Shown: one piece after another, positions 25,151 through 33,529 of the stretch | Layout: the number at the start of each line of letters is the position of its first letter | Numbering within the stretch: position 1 is the stretch's first letter | DNA from: JAAZGD01 sp034003765 | GTDB taxonomy: Bacteria > Bacillota > Clostridia > Peptostreptococcales > Anaerovoracaceae | DNA length: 64,000 nt | Direction: 5' to 3' | Assembly (NCBI GenBank): GCA_034003765.1 | Contig: JAVEXZ010000005.1 | Coordinates: forward strand, 1-64,000 | Program-made: the position numbers and the translations under genes | The notes under the pieces: model-generated | What the model was told of the DNA's origin: nothing | Seen by the model: only the letters and a program-made list of their open reading frames with translations | Databases searched by the model: none

Positions 25151-27310
25151 CTAGCTTTTGTTTAAGACTAGCCTGCCTTTACGGTTTTCTGGATGGGGGC
25201 GGACTAGTAGGTAAACAAGCAAAACCAGGGTTATTAAGGCAACTGCAAATCCAAATGTGAAAGTCCCTGTGCTTACAAAACTTCCCACTTGATAAATTAT
25301 CAAAGCAATTGCATATGCAAACCCCGTTTGATATCCAAGGGCGAACCATGTCCACTTAGCACTATTCATCTCTTTTTTGATAGCACCGATTGCCGCAAAA
25401 CAAGGGGAGCAAAGTAAGTTGAATACCAAAAATGAGTAAGCAGAGAGAGCTGTGAAACCTGCGCTTAGTGCTCCCCAAATTTCAACACCATCTTCAGCAA
25501 CTTCTGCCATTCCATAGAGGACCCCAAATGTTCCTACTACGTTTTCTTTTGCTACAAGCCCTGTAATTGTTGCCACAGCCCCCTGCCAATTCCCCCACCC
25601 AAGAGGTGCAAAGATAGGTGCAATGGCCCCACCAATCATGGATAAGAACCCATTTTGTAAGTCATCAACCATCATTACTTTTCCATTTTGAATACCATAG
25701 TTAGATGTAAACCAAATTATTATGGTTGACAGTAAGACTATAGTTCCCGCTTTCTTTATAAAACTAAATCCTCTTTCCCATGTACTTTGGGCAACCCCAC
25801 CTAAAAGAGGCCAGTGGTAGGGAGGTAGCTCCATAACAAAGGGGGAGGGATCTCCTGAGAACATTCTAGATTTTTTTAATATTATTCCCGAAATGATAAT
25901 GGCACCCACTCCTATAAAGTATGCACTGGGAGCAACCCACCAAGAACCCCTAAATATGGCTCCTGCGATAAGTGCTATTATAGGAAGCTTGGCTCCACAG
26001 GGTACGAATGTAACAGTCATAACTGTCATACGTCTTTCTTTTTCACTTTCGATGGTCCGTGAAGCCATAACACCGGGAACACCACATCCCGTTCCAACTA
26101 ACATGGGAATAAATGACTTTCCAGATAGGCCAAATTTTCTAAAGAGCCTATCCATAATAAAAGCCACCCTTGCCATATAACCACAACTCTCAAGCACCGC
26201 CAGAAAGGCGAATAGGACAAACATTTGAGGGACAAAACCTAGTACTGCTCCAACCCCTGCCACTATTCCATCCAGCACTAGGCCATTTAGCCAAGGTGCA
26301 GTATTAAGGGCTGTCAAACCTTTTTCTATAAAATTAGGCACCCATTCTCCAAAGAGAACTTCATTAGCCCAGTCTGTTGCCCAAGTTCCTACAGTTGTTA
26401 CTGAAACATAGTAAACAATTGTCATAACTATGGCGAAGAGAGGTAGGGCCAACCACTTATTTGTAACCACCCTGTCTATGCGATCTGAATAAGACCATAG
26501 AGAAGAACTTTTTCTCTTGTATGTTTTATCGGTAAGCTTGGCCACATATTCGTATCTGGCATTTATAACGATGCTTTCTGCGTCCTCATCTAGTTGTTCT
26601 TCAGCCTGCCTTATTATGGGTTCTGCCTTCATTAGGAGTTGGCTCTCATCTTCTTTACTTAAGGCCAAGTATTTTAAAGCACTCTTGTCTCTTTCAAACA
26701 CTTTCAGGGAGAACCATCTCAGCCGCTCTTCTTCCACATGTTTCCTAAGTAGATCTTCGATGTGGGCTAAACTATGCTCCAAGGGTCCTGCGAAGGGATG
26801 TTCTTCTTGGTAGGGCTTAGGACTCTCAACTAGCCTTACCGCCATCTGTGATAATTCGTTAATGCCAGTGCCTTTTAATGCTGAAATCTGAACAACAGGA
26901 CATCCAGTCATCTGTTCTAGCTTTTCAAAATTTATAAAGTCTCCTTTTTTTTCAACCACGTCCATCATATTAATAGCCAGAACCATTGGTATTCCAAGTT
27001 CCTTTAATTGGGTTGTTAGGTACAGGTTTCTCTCTATATTAGTACCATCGATAATGTTGATAATTACCTGTAGGTTTTCGTCTAAAAGATAGTCTCTTGA
27101 AACTATTTCTTCAGGACTATAAGGGGATAAGGAATATATTCCTGGCATATCTACCAAGCCTACATTCTTATTAGCCTTAAGTTTACCTTCTTTTTTTTCT
27201 ATAGTAACCCCCGGCCAGTTACCAACATATTGGTTGGCTCCTGTTAGGGCATTAAACAAAGTTGTTTTCCCAGAGTTTGGGTTTCCAGCCAGGGCCATTT
27301 TTATTTCCAT
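25151..27310 (-). CDS. feoB: Ferrous iron transporter FeoB
   Basis: This 719-residue FeoB has an N-terminal G domain (G1 ALAGNPNSGKTTLFNAL at residues 7-23, G3 DMPGIYSLSPYSPEE, G4 NMMD), a helical GDI-like region, and a C-terminal membrane domain. The membrane domain carries the gate motifs CGYMARVAFIMDR and FVPCGAKLP. It imports Fe2+ under anoxic conditions. Length is normal. GAGGAAGG precedes the ATG, and its start overlaps the end of feoA by 10 bases. It is the last gene of feoA-feoA-feoB. Confidence 0.97.
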   Translation of the reverse strand: MEIKMALAGNPNSGKTTLFNALTGANQYVGNWPGVTIEKKEGKLKANKNVGLVDMPGIYSLSPYSPEEIVSRDYLLDENLQVIINIIDGTNIERNLYLTTQLKELGIPMVLAINMMDVVEKKGDFINFEKLEQMTGCPVVQISALKGTGINELSQMAVRLVESPKPYQEEHPFAGPLEHSLAHIEDLLRKHVEEERLRWFSLKVFERDKSALKYLALSKEDESQLLMKAEPIIRQAEEQLDEDAESIVINARYEYVAKLTDKTYKRKSSSLWSYSDRIDRVVTNKWLALPLFAIVMTIVYYVSVTTVGTWATDWANEVLFGEWVPNFIEKGLTALNTAPWLNGLVLDGIVAGVGAVLGFVPQMFVLFAFLAVLESCGYMARVAFIMDRLFRKFGLSGKSFIPMLVGTGCGVPGVMASRTIESEKERRMTVMTVTFVPCGAKLPIIALIAGAIFRGSWWVAPSAYFIGVGAIIISGIILKKSRMFSGDPSPFVMELPPYHWPLLGGVAQSTWERGFSFIKKAGTIVLLSTIIIWFTSNYGIQNGKVMMVDDLQNGFLSMIGGAIAPIFAPLGWGNWQGAVATITGLVAKENVVGTFGVLYGMAEVAEDGVEIWGALSAGFTALSAYSFLVFNLLCSPCFAAIGAIKKEMNSAKWTWFALGYQTGFAYAIALIIYQVGSFVSTGTFTFGFAVALITLVLLVYLLVRPHPENRKGRLVLNKS

Positions 27311-27546
27311 AATTTTTCACCTTCCTCAACAACTTCAATCTTTGCAGCATCTTCACCTCTTATACTCATTTCGAATCCTCTCAGGTGGATTTCCATTGGA
27401 TCTCCTAAGGGAGCACGTTTTCTTACGTAAATAGAGGTTCCTTTTGTTAGCCCCATATCCATAATTCTTCTCTTCACCGCGCCTTCACCGTGAAGTTTTA
27501 CTATGCATACAGTCTCGCCTATGGGTGTGTCTTTTAATGTTTTCAT
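27301..27546 (-). CDS. feoA: FeoA-domain protein (adjacent to feoB)
   Basis: This 81-residue SH3-like FeoA protein has the features MKTLKDTPIGETVCIVKLHG, RRIMDMGLTKGTSIYVRKRAPLGDP (seen in two blocks) and LRGFEMSIRGEDAAKIEV. FeoA is a cytosolic partner needed for FeoB activity. Its ATG overlaps the stop of the preceding FeoA-like gene (ATGA), and its own end overlaps feoB, so all three are translationally coupled. Confidence 0.93.
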   Translation of the reverse strand: MKTLKDTPIGETVCIVKLHGEGAVKRRIMDMGLTKGTSIYVRKRAPLGDPMEIHLRGFEMSIRGEDAAKIEVVEEGEKLWK

Positions 27547-27800
27547 TTTCTAAATCTCCTACATTCACAGTTGGGCTGTTCACCTTGACCTACAATCCAA
27601 ATTCGTTTTGCCATTTCCTTGCTTAATGCAATCCGGCTTCCTTTAATCCGAAGAACTATACTTTCTCCAGAACTCTGTATCACTGCTACCTCTTCACCCT
27701 TAACAAAGCCTAGAGTTTCTAGATATTGCCTTAAGGCAGGTGGCCCTTTTACCTTTCCTATTATTCCTTTTTCACCATTTCTTAATAATGCTACTGGCAT
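27543..27800 (-). CDS. Second FeoA-domain protein
   Basis: This 85-residue FeoA-type SH3-like protein is the first gene of the operon. It has LRQYLETLGFVKGEEVAVIQ followed by SGESIVLRIKGSRIALSKEMAKRI in the family arrangement. It also has a C-terminal Cys-x-Cys (PNCECRR) that the other FeoA lacks. Two FeoA-type genes before feoB are common in Clostridia. A promoter with an iron-box-like inverted repeat lies upstream, divergent from a DtxR-type regulator. Confidence 0.88.
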   Translation of the reverse strand: MPVALLRNGEKGIIGKVKGPPALRQYLETLGFVKGEEVAVIQSSGESIVLRIKGSRIALSKEMAKRIWIVGQGEQPNCECRRFRK

Positions 27801-27845
27801 TTTGATTTCTCTACCTCCGTTGGTTATGACGTCCTAACTGCTACT

Positions 27846-27875
27846 AAGTTAGCACAGCCTAACCCACTTTGTCAA
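27846..27875 (-). promoter_or_regulatory. feo promoter with DtxR/IdeR-like operator
   Basis: On the minus strand TTGACA (27870-27875) and TAACTT (27846-27851) are 18 bases apart. The inverted repeat GTTAG-CACAGC-CTAAC (27848-27863) lies over the -10 and spacer, where a metal-loaded DtxR-type repressor would block transcription. The TTAG/CTAA arms resemble half-sites of DtxR-family boxes. Confidence 0.6.
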
Positions 27876-27976
27876 GCAATCTTTATAAATATATCTAGCC
27901 TTCACAAAAATATTTTTCCATGCTAAAATAAATCTGTTAGTAAGGTTAGGATAATGTAACTTTTAGGAGGTTTTTA

Positions 27977-28354
27977 ATGATTATTCAAGAAGCTGCAGAA
28001 ATGTACCTAGAAACAATTTTGGCTCTTTCAAAGAGGCTAGAAAATGTTAGGTCTATAGATATAGCAAGGGAGATGGGCTACTCAAAGCCTACTGTTAGCG
28101 TAATGATGAAAGACTTTAGAGAAAACGCCTATATTGAAATGGACGCTAAGGGATATATTAGCTTGACTCAAAAGGGCTTAGAAATTGCGGAGAGTATATA
28201 CGAACGACATAATGTGATTGCAAAAATCCTCATGGACCTAGGAGTAGACAAAAAAACCGCCTATGAGGACTCATGTAAAATCGAGCACCACCTAAGCGAT
28301 CTATCTTTTCAGTGTATCAAGGATTATTTTTTCAAAAATCCGCCCAAACTTTAG
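27977..28354 (+). CDS. DtxR/MntR-family metal-dependent regulator
   Basis: This 125-residue protein has an N-terminal winged helix (SIDIAREMGYSKPTVSVMMKDF, about 26-47) and a metal-binding dimerisation domain with the Glu/His pattern of the family (YERHNVIAKIL, CKIEHHLSD). It lacks the C-terminal SH3-like domain, so it is the short MntR-like type. It is divergent from the feo operon, which it probably represses when iron is ample. AGGAGG precedes the ATG. Confidence 0.9.
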   Translation: MIIQEAAEMYLETILALSKRLENVRSIDIAREMGYSKPTVSVMMKDFRENAYIEMDAKGYISLTQKGLEIAESIYERHNVIAKILMDLGVDKKTAYEDSCKIEHHLSDLSFQCIKDYFFKNPPKL

Positions 28355-28368
28355 GCCAAGAAATTTAA

Positions 28369-29580
28369 TTAGAATGATAGTTCATAGCAACCTTCAAAAG
28401 CTTTGGCTTCCCTTCCCTCTATATAGACATTATGAATCTCCCAATCCTGATCCATAACAATTAGATCTGCAGATTTTCCCACTTTAATAGAACCAATTTT
28501 ATTTTCAAGGCCTAGTACTTTGGCAGGGTTTAGGGATGCACTTTTTATTGCCTCTTCTTTTGATATGCCATATTTTACAGCGTTTTTCACACAATTAATT
28601 AAGTTTGTATTGCTTCCTGCTAGGGTTCCGTCCTCAAGTTTAGCCGCCCCATCTCTTAAGTACACCCTTCGATGTCCGCACCAATAACCACCTTCTGGTT
28701 CAAAACCATCACTACAGCCCATAGGAGAAAGCCCATCGCTGATGAGAACTATACGGTCCCTTCCAAAGAGCTTAAATGTTAATCTAACTGCTGAAGGATG
28801 TACATGTATACCGTCACAAATTAATTCCACGGTTACAGCTTGGGCTTCACTTACAGCTCCAAGAACCCCTGGAGCTCTATGCATAAACGGAAGCATTCCA
28901 TTAAATAGGTGTGTAACATGATTTGCCCCTGCATCGATTGCATCTTTTGCTTGTTGATAATTCGCCACAGTATGGCCTATTCCAACAACAGGTTTTCCCA
29001 CCTGGATCTTGTTCACAGATCTCACAAAATCTAATCCTCCTGGAAGTTCAGGAGCCATGCTTACTATTTTTATGTTTTCATGGGATGCTTTGAGAATTTC
29101 CAAAAATTCTCCATAGTCAGGATCACTCAAGTAATTTTCATCTTGGGCCCCTCTTTTTTCAAAGGAAAAATAAGGACCTTCCATGTGTATCCCTAAAAGT
29201 TTGGAAACAGCTAGGCTATCATCAGTATCTTTCTCTTCTTGGCCCATATAATTACTAGTAATTGCATAGGTCTTCTCCAGCTCTTCAGCAGGAAGTGCCA
29301 TGGATGTAGCCAAAAATGAAGTAACCCCAATGGATCCCAAATAGTTCGCCATTTTCTTTATTCCTACAGCATCAGAATTTGAGTAATCAACACCTGCCGC
29401 TCCATGAATATGAATGTCTATTAAACCAGGAATCAGGATTTTGCCTTTTATGTAGATTACTTGGTCTTCTTCAGCAGGAAGGTTCTGGCCTATTTCAATG
29501 ATTTTATCAGCTTCAACCCTTACATCGGCTATTACAAATTTGAAATCATCATCTAGTATTTGTCCGCCTTTAAAAAGCAT
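28369..29580 (-). CDS. nagA: N-acetylglucosamine-6-phosphate deacetylase
   Basis: This amidohydrolase of about 403 residues removes acetate from GlcNAc-6-phosphate. Motifs include the metal-binding LIDIHIHGAAGVDYSN near residue 57, HMEGPYFSFEKRGAQ near 141, GHTVANYQQA near 208, HLFNGMLPFMHRAPG and SDGLSPMG. I prefer the ATG at 29580, with AGGAGG eight bases before it; the ATG at 29586 is only two bases from the SD. It ends 14 bases from the convergent DtxR-type gene. NagB, the next enzyme of the pathway, is encoded upstream on the same strand. Confidence 0.95.
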   Translation of the reverse strand: MLFKGGQILDDDFKFVIADVRVEADKIIEIGQNLPAEEDQVIYIKGKILIPGLIDIHIHGAAGVDYSNSDAVGIKKMANYLGSIGVTSFLATSMALPAEELEKTYAITSNYMGQEEKDTDDSLAVSKLLGIHMEGPYFSFEKRGAQDENYLSDPDYGEFLEILKASHENIKIVSMAPELPGGLDFVRSVNKIQVGKPVVGIGHTVANYQQAKDAIDAGANHVTHLFNGMLPFMHRAPGVLGAVSEAQAVTVELICDGIHVHPSAVRLTFKLFGRDRIVLISDGLSPMGCSDGFEPEGGYWCGHRRVYLRDGAAKLEDGTLAGSNTNLINCVKNAVKYGISKEEAIKSASLNPAKVLGLENKIGSIKVGKSADLIVMDQDWEIHNVYIEGREAKAFEGCYELSF

Positions 29581-29586
29581 TTCCAT

Positions 29587-29861
29587 GTCCTCCTTTATCG
29601 CAAAATTTCAAGAGCTCTTTGTGAGTTACTCCCACCACTTATAGAAGTGGGGGCTTCTCCTTCCAGTAGACTAAGAGCTATAGCATAAGGGACCTATCCC
29701 AGTGTGCCCCAGGGGTTTATATTATCTCAGTTCAAATAAACTGTGCTAGGCTTTCCCTAGGCTAAAGTTGTTTGTGTCTTCAAGTCTTCCTCCAACTAGG
29801 TGCCCCTAGTTGGAAAAGGCTGAATAGACAAGGTTTTCTTAGTAAACTGCCCCCTCTTTGC
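29587..29861. other. Hairpin-rich intergenic region between nagA and nagB
   Basis: No gene is visible in these 275 bases. Several strong inverted repeats are: CCACTT-ATAG-AAGTGG at 29635-29650 with flanking C and G runs; CTAGG/CCTAG at 29746-29760; and a perfect 9-bp stem with a 4-base loop, CCAACTAGG/CCTAGTTGG, at 29792-29813. None is followed by a T-run. The first resembles the end hairpins of IS200/IS605-type elements. Confidence 0.5.
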
Positions 29862-30590
29862 CTAGTTTAGCATTTCAAGAGCCTCTTCATCGGCTACAAC
29901 TGTAAGATCTGAATGAATTTGAAGAATTGATCCAGGGACAAAAGGAGTAATGGGACCACTTAATACCGCCTTCAGTATTTCCGCTTTTTCACTTCCACTT
30001 ACACAAAGCACGATTTTCTTGGCTCCCATAATTGATCCTATGCCCATGGTTATGGCTTTTCGTGGTACATCTTCTAGGCAATCAAAAAATCGAGCATTTG
30101 CGATTCTTGTTCCCTCTTCTAATTCAACACAATGGGTATCTTTTACAAATGTGGGTCCTGGTTCGTTAAAGCCAATGTGACCATTTTTTCCTAACCCTAA
30201 AAGCTGAAGGTCTATCCCGCCCAAACTCTTTATCAATCTTTCATAACGACGGCATTCTTCTTCAAGGTCATGGGCTAATCCGAAAGGCAGATGAGTATTC
30301 TCACTTTTAAGATTAACCTTTTTGAAGAAATTGTCTTCCATATAATAACGGTAACTTTGAGGGTGAGTGGGGTCTAGGCCTGCGTATTCGTCTAGGTTTA
30401 CAGTTTGAATATGGGAAAAATCAAGGATCCCATTTGCATATTCTTGGGCTAATACTCCGTAGACCTTTACCACAGTGCCTCCCGTTGCTAATCCCAAGAC
30501 AGAATGTTTGTCTTCCTTAACTTGAGCAGAAAATATATCTCCAGTTATTTGGCTCATTTCATCAAAGTTCTTTGCTCTAATTACTTTCAT
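29862..30590 (-). CDS. nagB: Glucosamine-6-phosphate deaminase
   Basis: This 242-residue enzyme converts GlcN-6-phosphate to fructose-6-phosphate and ammonia. Motifs are LGLATGGTVVKVYGVL near residue 32, VNLDEYAGLDPTHPQSYRYYM near 64 (shown as a block of 21 in the gene; the core is NLDEYAGL), and LLGLGKNGHIGFNEPG near 130. It completes the GlcNAc-6-phosphate route with nagA, feeding amino sugars into glycolysis. GGGAG precedes the ATG. It is separated from nagA by a structured 275-base gap. Confidence 0.95.
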   Translation of the reverse strand: MKVIRAKNFDEMSQITGDIFSAQVKEDKHSVLGLATGGTVVKVYGVLAQEYANGILDFSHIQTVNLDEYAGLDPTHPQSYRYYMEDNFFKKVNLKSENTHLPFGLAHDLEEECRRYERLIKSLGGIDLQLLGLGKNGHIGFNEPGPTFVKDTHCVELEEGTRIANARFFDCLEDVPRKAITMGIGSIMGAKKIVLCVSGSEKAEILKAVLSGPITPFVPGSILQIHSDLTVVADEEALEMLN

Positions 30591-30650
30591 TGAGGGTCTC
30601 CCTATTATTATCAGTTATATTTTATTGATTTAAGGCTATTTACTATATGT

Positions 30651-31586
30651 TTATTTTGACCACAGCTTTCTAGGGTATAAGCCTTCGTCTTTTAGAGCCT
30701 CCATAGCCTCCATAACCATTTCTCTGTCCTCTTGATAGGTGACACCATACCATTGATCAACACTCTTTAAGACTTCAACAGTGGCTTTGCCCTCTACTAA
30801 AAGCTGGTCTACACTGCGGGGAAGTAACCACTCAGACTTTAGTGGGTTCTTGGAAATGTTCTCATCTAAAAAATCGGTAAAGCTGGCTTCAAGTACATCA
30901 AGAAAGCTGGCAGTGAAAAGCCAACAATTCATTGAAACCGTAGTTCCTAGAGGAATTTTCTCCCAGGTATTTCCTTCGTCTTCTGTGAAAACCACATCAT
31001 CTCCTTGCCATTTGATCTTCCCTCGTTCAGTGATATGAGAAAGATATCCTTGGTCATTAACCTCACAAACGCCCCTAGTTACAGTTCCTTTGTCTGTCAA
31101 AGTGTTTTGTACTTCATATCCAACCATGCCATAACGATACAGATCGTCGTCTTCTGCCGATTTCAAATATTTATATGCTTTTTCAAAAGCAGCAGGTCCA
31201 TAATAATCATCAGCATTAATAACGCAAAATGGACCCTCTATTAAATCCTTTGCAACTAATACAGCATGACTTGTTCCCCATGGTTTTTCTCTGCCTTGGG
31301 GTAGGGAATACCCCTTTGGTAAATTGTCAATCTCTTGAAATGCGTAGGCAACATCTATATGTTCTGAAGATCTTCCTTCCACAAGGGGACGAAAGTCAGC
31401 TTCAATTTCTCTTTTAATAATAAATACAACCTTCTTAAATCCTGCTCTTACACTGTCATAAAGAGAAAAATCCAAGAGAATTTCCCCTTCTTTTGTAATT
31501 GGATCCATTTGCTTTAGGCCGCCGTAACGACTACCCATGCCTGCCGCCATTATCACTAAAGTGGGTTCATTCTTTATCTTATTCAA
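30651..31586 (-). CDS. Sugar nucleotidyltransferase-like protein
   Basis: This 311-residue protein has the nucleotidyltransferase N-terminus LVIMAAGMGSRYGGLKQMDP (GxGxR...K pattern), a PWGTSHAVLVAKDLI segment and INADDYYG, the metal-binding Asp motif. These are features of NDP-sugar pyrophosphorylases. The start is a TTG placed nine bases after AGGAGG. Product and substrate are not clear. Proximity to nagB hints at amino-sugar or cell-surface sugar metabolism. Confidence 0.75.
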   Translation of the reverse strand: MNKIKNEPTLVIMAAGMGSRYGGLKQMDPITKEGEILLDFSLYDSVRAGFKKVVFIIKREIEADFRPLVEGRSSEHIDVAYAFQEIDNLPKGYSLPQGREKPWGTSHAVLVAKDLIEGPFCVINADDYYGPAAFEKAYKYLKSAEDDDLYRYGMVGYEVQNTLTDKGTVTRGVCEVNDQGYLSHITERGKIKWQGDDVVFTEDEGNTWEKIPLGTTVSMNCWLFTASFLDVLEASFTDFLDENISKNPLKSEWLLPRSVDQLLVEGKATVEVLKSVDQWYGVTYQEDREMVMEAMEALKDEGLYPRKLWSK

Positions 31587-31767
31587 TTAATCCATCCTCC
31601 TTAATTATTTGGGTCGCGCTTTACTCTTTGTCATATAATCAAAATACCTGGTTGTAATAATTTTACTATCCTACTTCCTTTTAGGCATATAATTCACTAG
31701 ATAGACACTCAATCTGTTTACCTCTTCATGTGGTATGTCTGTCTGCTCCTTCTTGTTAAATAATTCA

Positions 31768-32496
31768 TTAGATGGACATTCCACTGCGAATAGTTGCTTC
31801 GATTTTATCATCCAAAGCCTTTATCTCTTGTTTTGTAAGGTCCTTTGTTTCTACCATGGGGTGAATGATCATCTTCATAGTAACACCCTTCTGAACGTGT
31901 CCTTTTTCTTCGAAGAATCTATAAGACCCCATTATTGTAAAGGGAATAATAGGAACTCCTGGTTTTGTTGCTAATCTTAGAGGGCCTCTACGAAACTCCC
32001 CTATAATAGGTCCTCTGCTTCTTGTGCCCTCAGGGAACACAACCAAAGAAAAGCCTCTTTCCAAAAGCTCAATGCCTTCATTTATTGCCTTTAGAGATGC
32101 TCGACTGTCGTCTCTCTCAATATAAATACTTCTAATATCCTTTATCCACTTCCCGTACCAAGGGACTTTCTCCAGAGAAGATTTTGCCAAAAACCCAACT
32201 TGAAATCGGTCGAAGGCATAGAGACATAGAAGTATATCCCCGTAGCCTTGATGGTTACCCACAAAAACCACAGGGCCTTTTTCTGGAAGGTTTTCCTGCC
32301 CCAGAACTTCAACATCGGCCCCGAACATTTTCAAAACATTGGTGCTCCATGTTTTGGCGCACTTTAGAATAGCATCTCGTTCTCCCTGATCATCACCTAA
32401 TTTTCGTGCTTTTTCCATCTGCCTTTTGTAAGGAGCTAGAGCATTTAAAGCAAGCTTCATTCTCCCCATAGGAATTATGTTTTTTATAATTTTCAT
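31768..32496 (-). CDS. plsC: 1-acyl-glycerol-3-phosphate acyltransferase (PlsC-like)
   Basis: This 242-residue PlsC-family enzyme has the catalytic NHQGYGD (His82, Asp87), the FPEGTRSRG motif near residue 155 and VPIIPFTIMG. It makes phosphatidic acid at the inner face of the membrane. I prefer the ATG at 32496, although no good SD is visible; a TTG at 32541 would add 15 residues overlapping the tandem-repeat region. It has a 44-bp tandem repeat directly upstream. Confidence 0.88.
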   Translation of the reverse strand: MKIIKNIIPMGRMKLALNALAPYKRQMEKARKLGDDQGERDAILKCAKTWSTNVLKMFGADVEVLGQENLPEKGPVVFVGNHQGYGDILLCLYAFDRFQVGFLAKSSLEKVPWYGKWIKDIRSIYIERDDSRASLKAINEGIELLERGFSLVVFPEGTRSRGPIIGEFRRGPLRLATKPGVPIIPFTIMGSYRFFEEKGHVQKGVTMKMIIHPMVETKDLTKQEIKALDDKIEATIRSGMSI

Positions 32497-32541
32497 ATAG
32501 ACAATATACCATAAACCCCGTATTTCTGCTACAAAAATCAA

Positions 32542-32761
32542 ATTCTAGATAGCTTTTAACCACATATCCAAGGACCTAAACCCAACATCTAGATAGCTTT
32601 ATACCAAGTTCCAGATGACCTAAAACTCCGATCTGGATGGCTTTATACTAAGTTCCAGATAACCTAAAACTCCGATCTAGATAGCTTTATACCAAGTTCC
32701 AGATGACCTAAAACTCCGATCTGGATGGCTTTATACCAAGTTCCAGATGACTTTAATCCAA
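32542..32761. repeat. 44-bp tandem repeat, four clear copies and one degenerate
   Basis: Units start at 32586, 32630, 32674 and 32718, each exactly 44 bases, with a diverged copy at 32542. The core reads GATCTAGATAGCTTTATACC, then AAGTTCCAGATGACCTAAAA, then CTCC. Copies alternate between AGATAGC and GGATGGC versions, implying an 88-bp higher-order unit. There are no unique spacers, so it is not a CRISPR array. It lies between divergent plsC and the SGNH gene. Confidence 0.9.
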
Positions 32762-32825
32762 TTTTAGAGTATAGTTAGAGTATAGTTTAACTATAGGTTA
32801 GCAAACAGAAAGAGGTGAAGGCATA

Positions 32826-33521
32826 ATGAGATCATTTTGTGTGTTGGGAGATTCGGTAGCCAAGGGTATTGTTATTGACAAGGTCACAAAAAAATACATT
32901 ACAAGCAAGAACAGTTGCGTGGAGCTTTTCAAAGATATGACTGGCAATCCCGTGAAGAACCTCTCTCATTTCGGTTCAACAATAATAAGAGCCACTAAAT
33001 TATTTTATCGCCACGAAAAGGAAATTAATCCAGAAGATCAGGTGGTTTTAGAATTTGGTAGCAACGATTGCGATTTTCGGTGGGCAGAAATAGCGGAACA
33101 TCCCGACGAAATTCACTTACCCAACGTTCCTTTAGAAATATTCGTTTCCAAGTATAGCGCCTTAATTGATCTATTTAGAGAAAAAGGTCTAAACCCAATT
33201 CTTACCAACCTATCACCCATCCACGCTCAAAAGTTTTTCAACTGGGTATCTCGTGGCCTAGATAAGGATGCCATTCTTCATTGGCTAAAAGATATAGAAC
33301 ATATCTACCGTTGGCAAGAAAGATACAGCATTGCGGTACATGAAATTGCCATTGCAAAAAAAGTACCCCTAATCAATATTCGCAAAAAGTTTTTAGAACC
33401 CCATAATCTTACAGATTATCTTTGCGAAGATGGAATGCACCCCAACGAAAAAGGACACCAGCTAATTGCTGAAGCCCTTTGTAATAGTTACCATAATCAA
33501 GAGATTTTGTTGGGAAGGTAA
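32826..33521 (+). CDS. SGNH/GDSL-family hydrolase
   Basis: This 231-residue cytosolic-looking esterase has block I LGDSVAKG (Ser10), block III FGSNDCDF near residue 77, and block V DGMHPNEKGH near residue 204. There is no signal peptide. SGNH enzymes cleave esters of lipids, acetylated sugars or cell-wall polymers; the substrate here is unknown. AAAGAGGTG precedes the ATG. It is a lone plus-strand gene convergent with trpS, downstream of the 44-bp repeat. Confidence 0.87.
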   Translation: MRSFCVLGDSVAKGIVIDKVTKKYITSKNSCVELFKDMTGNPVKNLSHFGSTIIRATKLFYRHEKEINPEDQVVLEFGSNDCDFRWAEIAEHPDEIHLPNVPLEIFVSKYSALIDLFREKGLNPILTNLSPIHAQKFFNWVSRGLDKDAILHWLKDIEHIYRWQERYSIAVHEIAIAKKVPLINIRKKFLEPHNLTDYLCEDGMHPNEKGHQLIAEALCNSYHNQEILLGR

Positions 33522-33529
33522 GCCTTATC

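Noticed and set aside
24959..25260. Reading frames crossing the N-run
   Set aside because: They consist mostly of undetermined codons and repeat sequence.
32542..32761. Possible CRISPR array
   Set aside because: The 44-bp units are head-to-tail with no unique spacers, and no cas genes are near.
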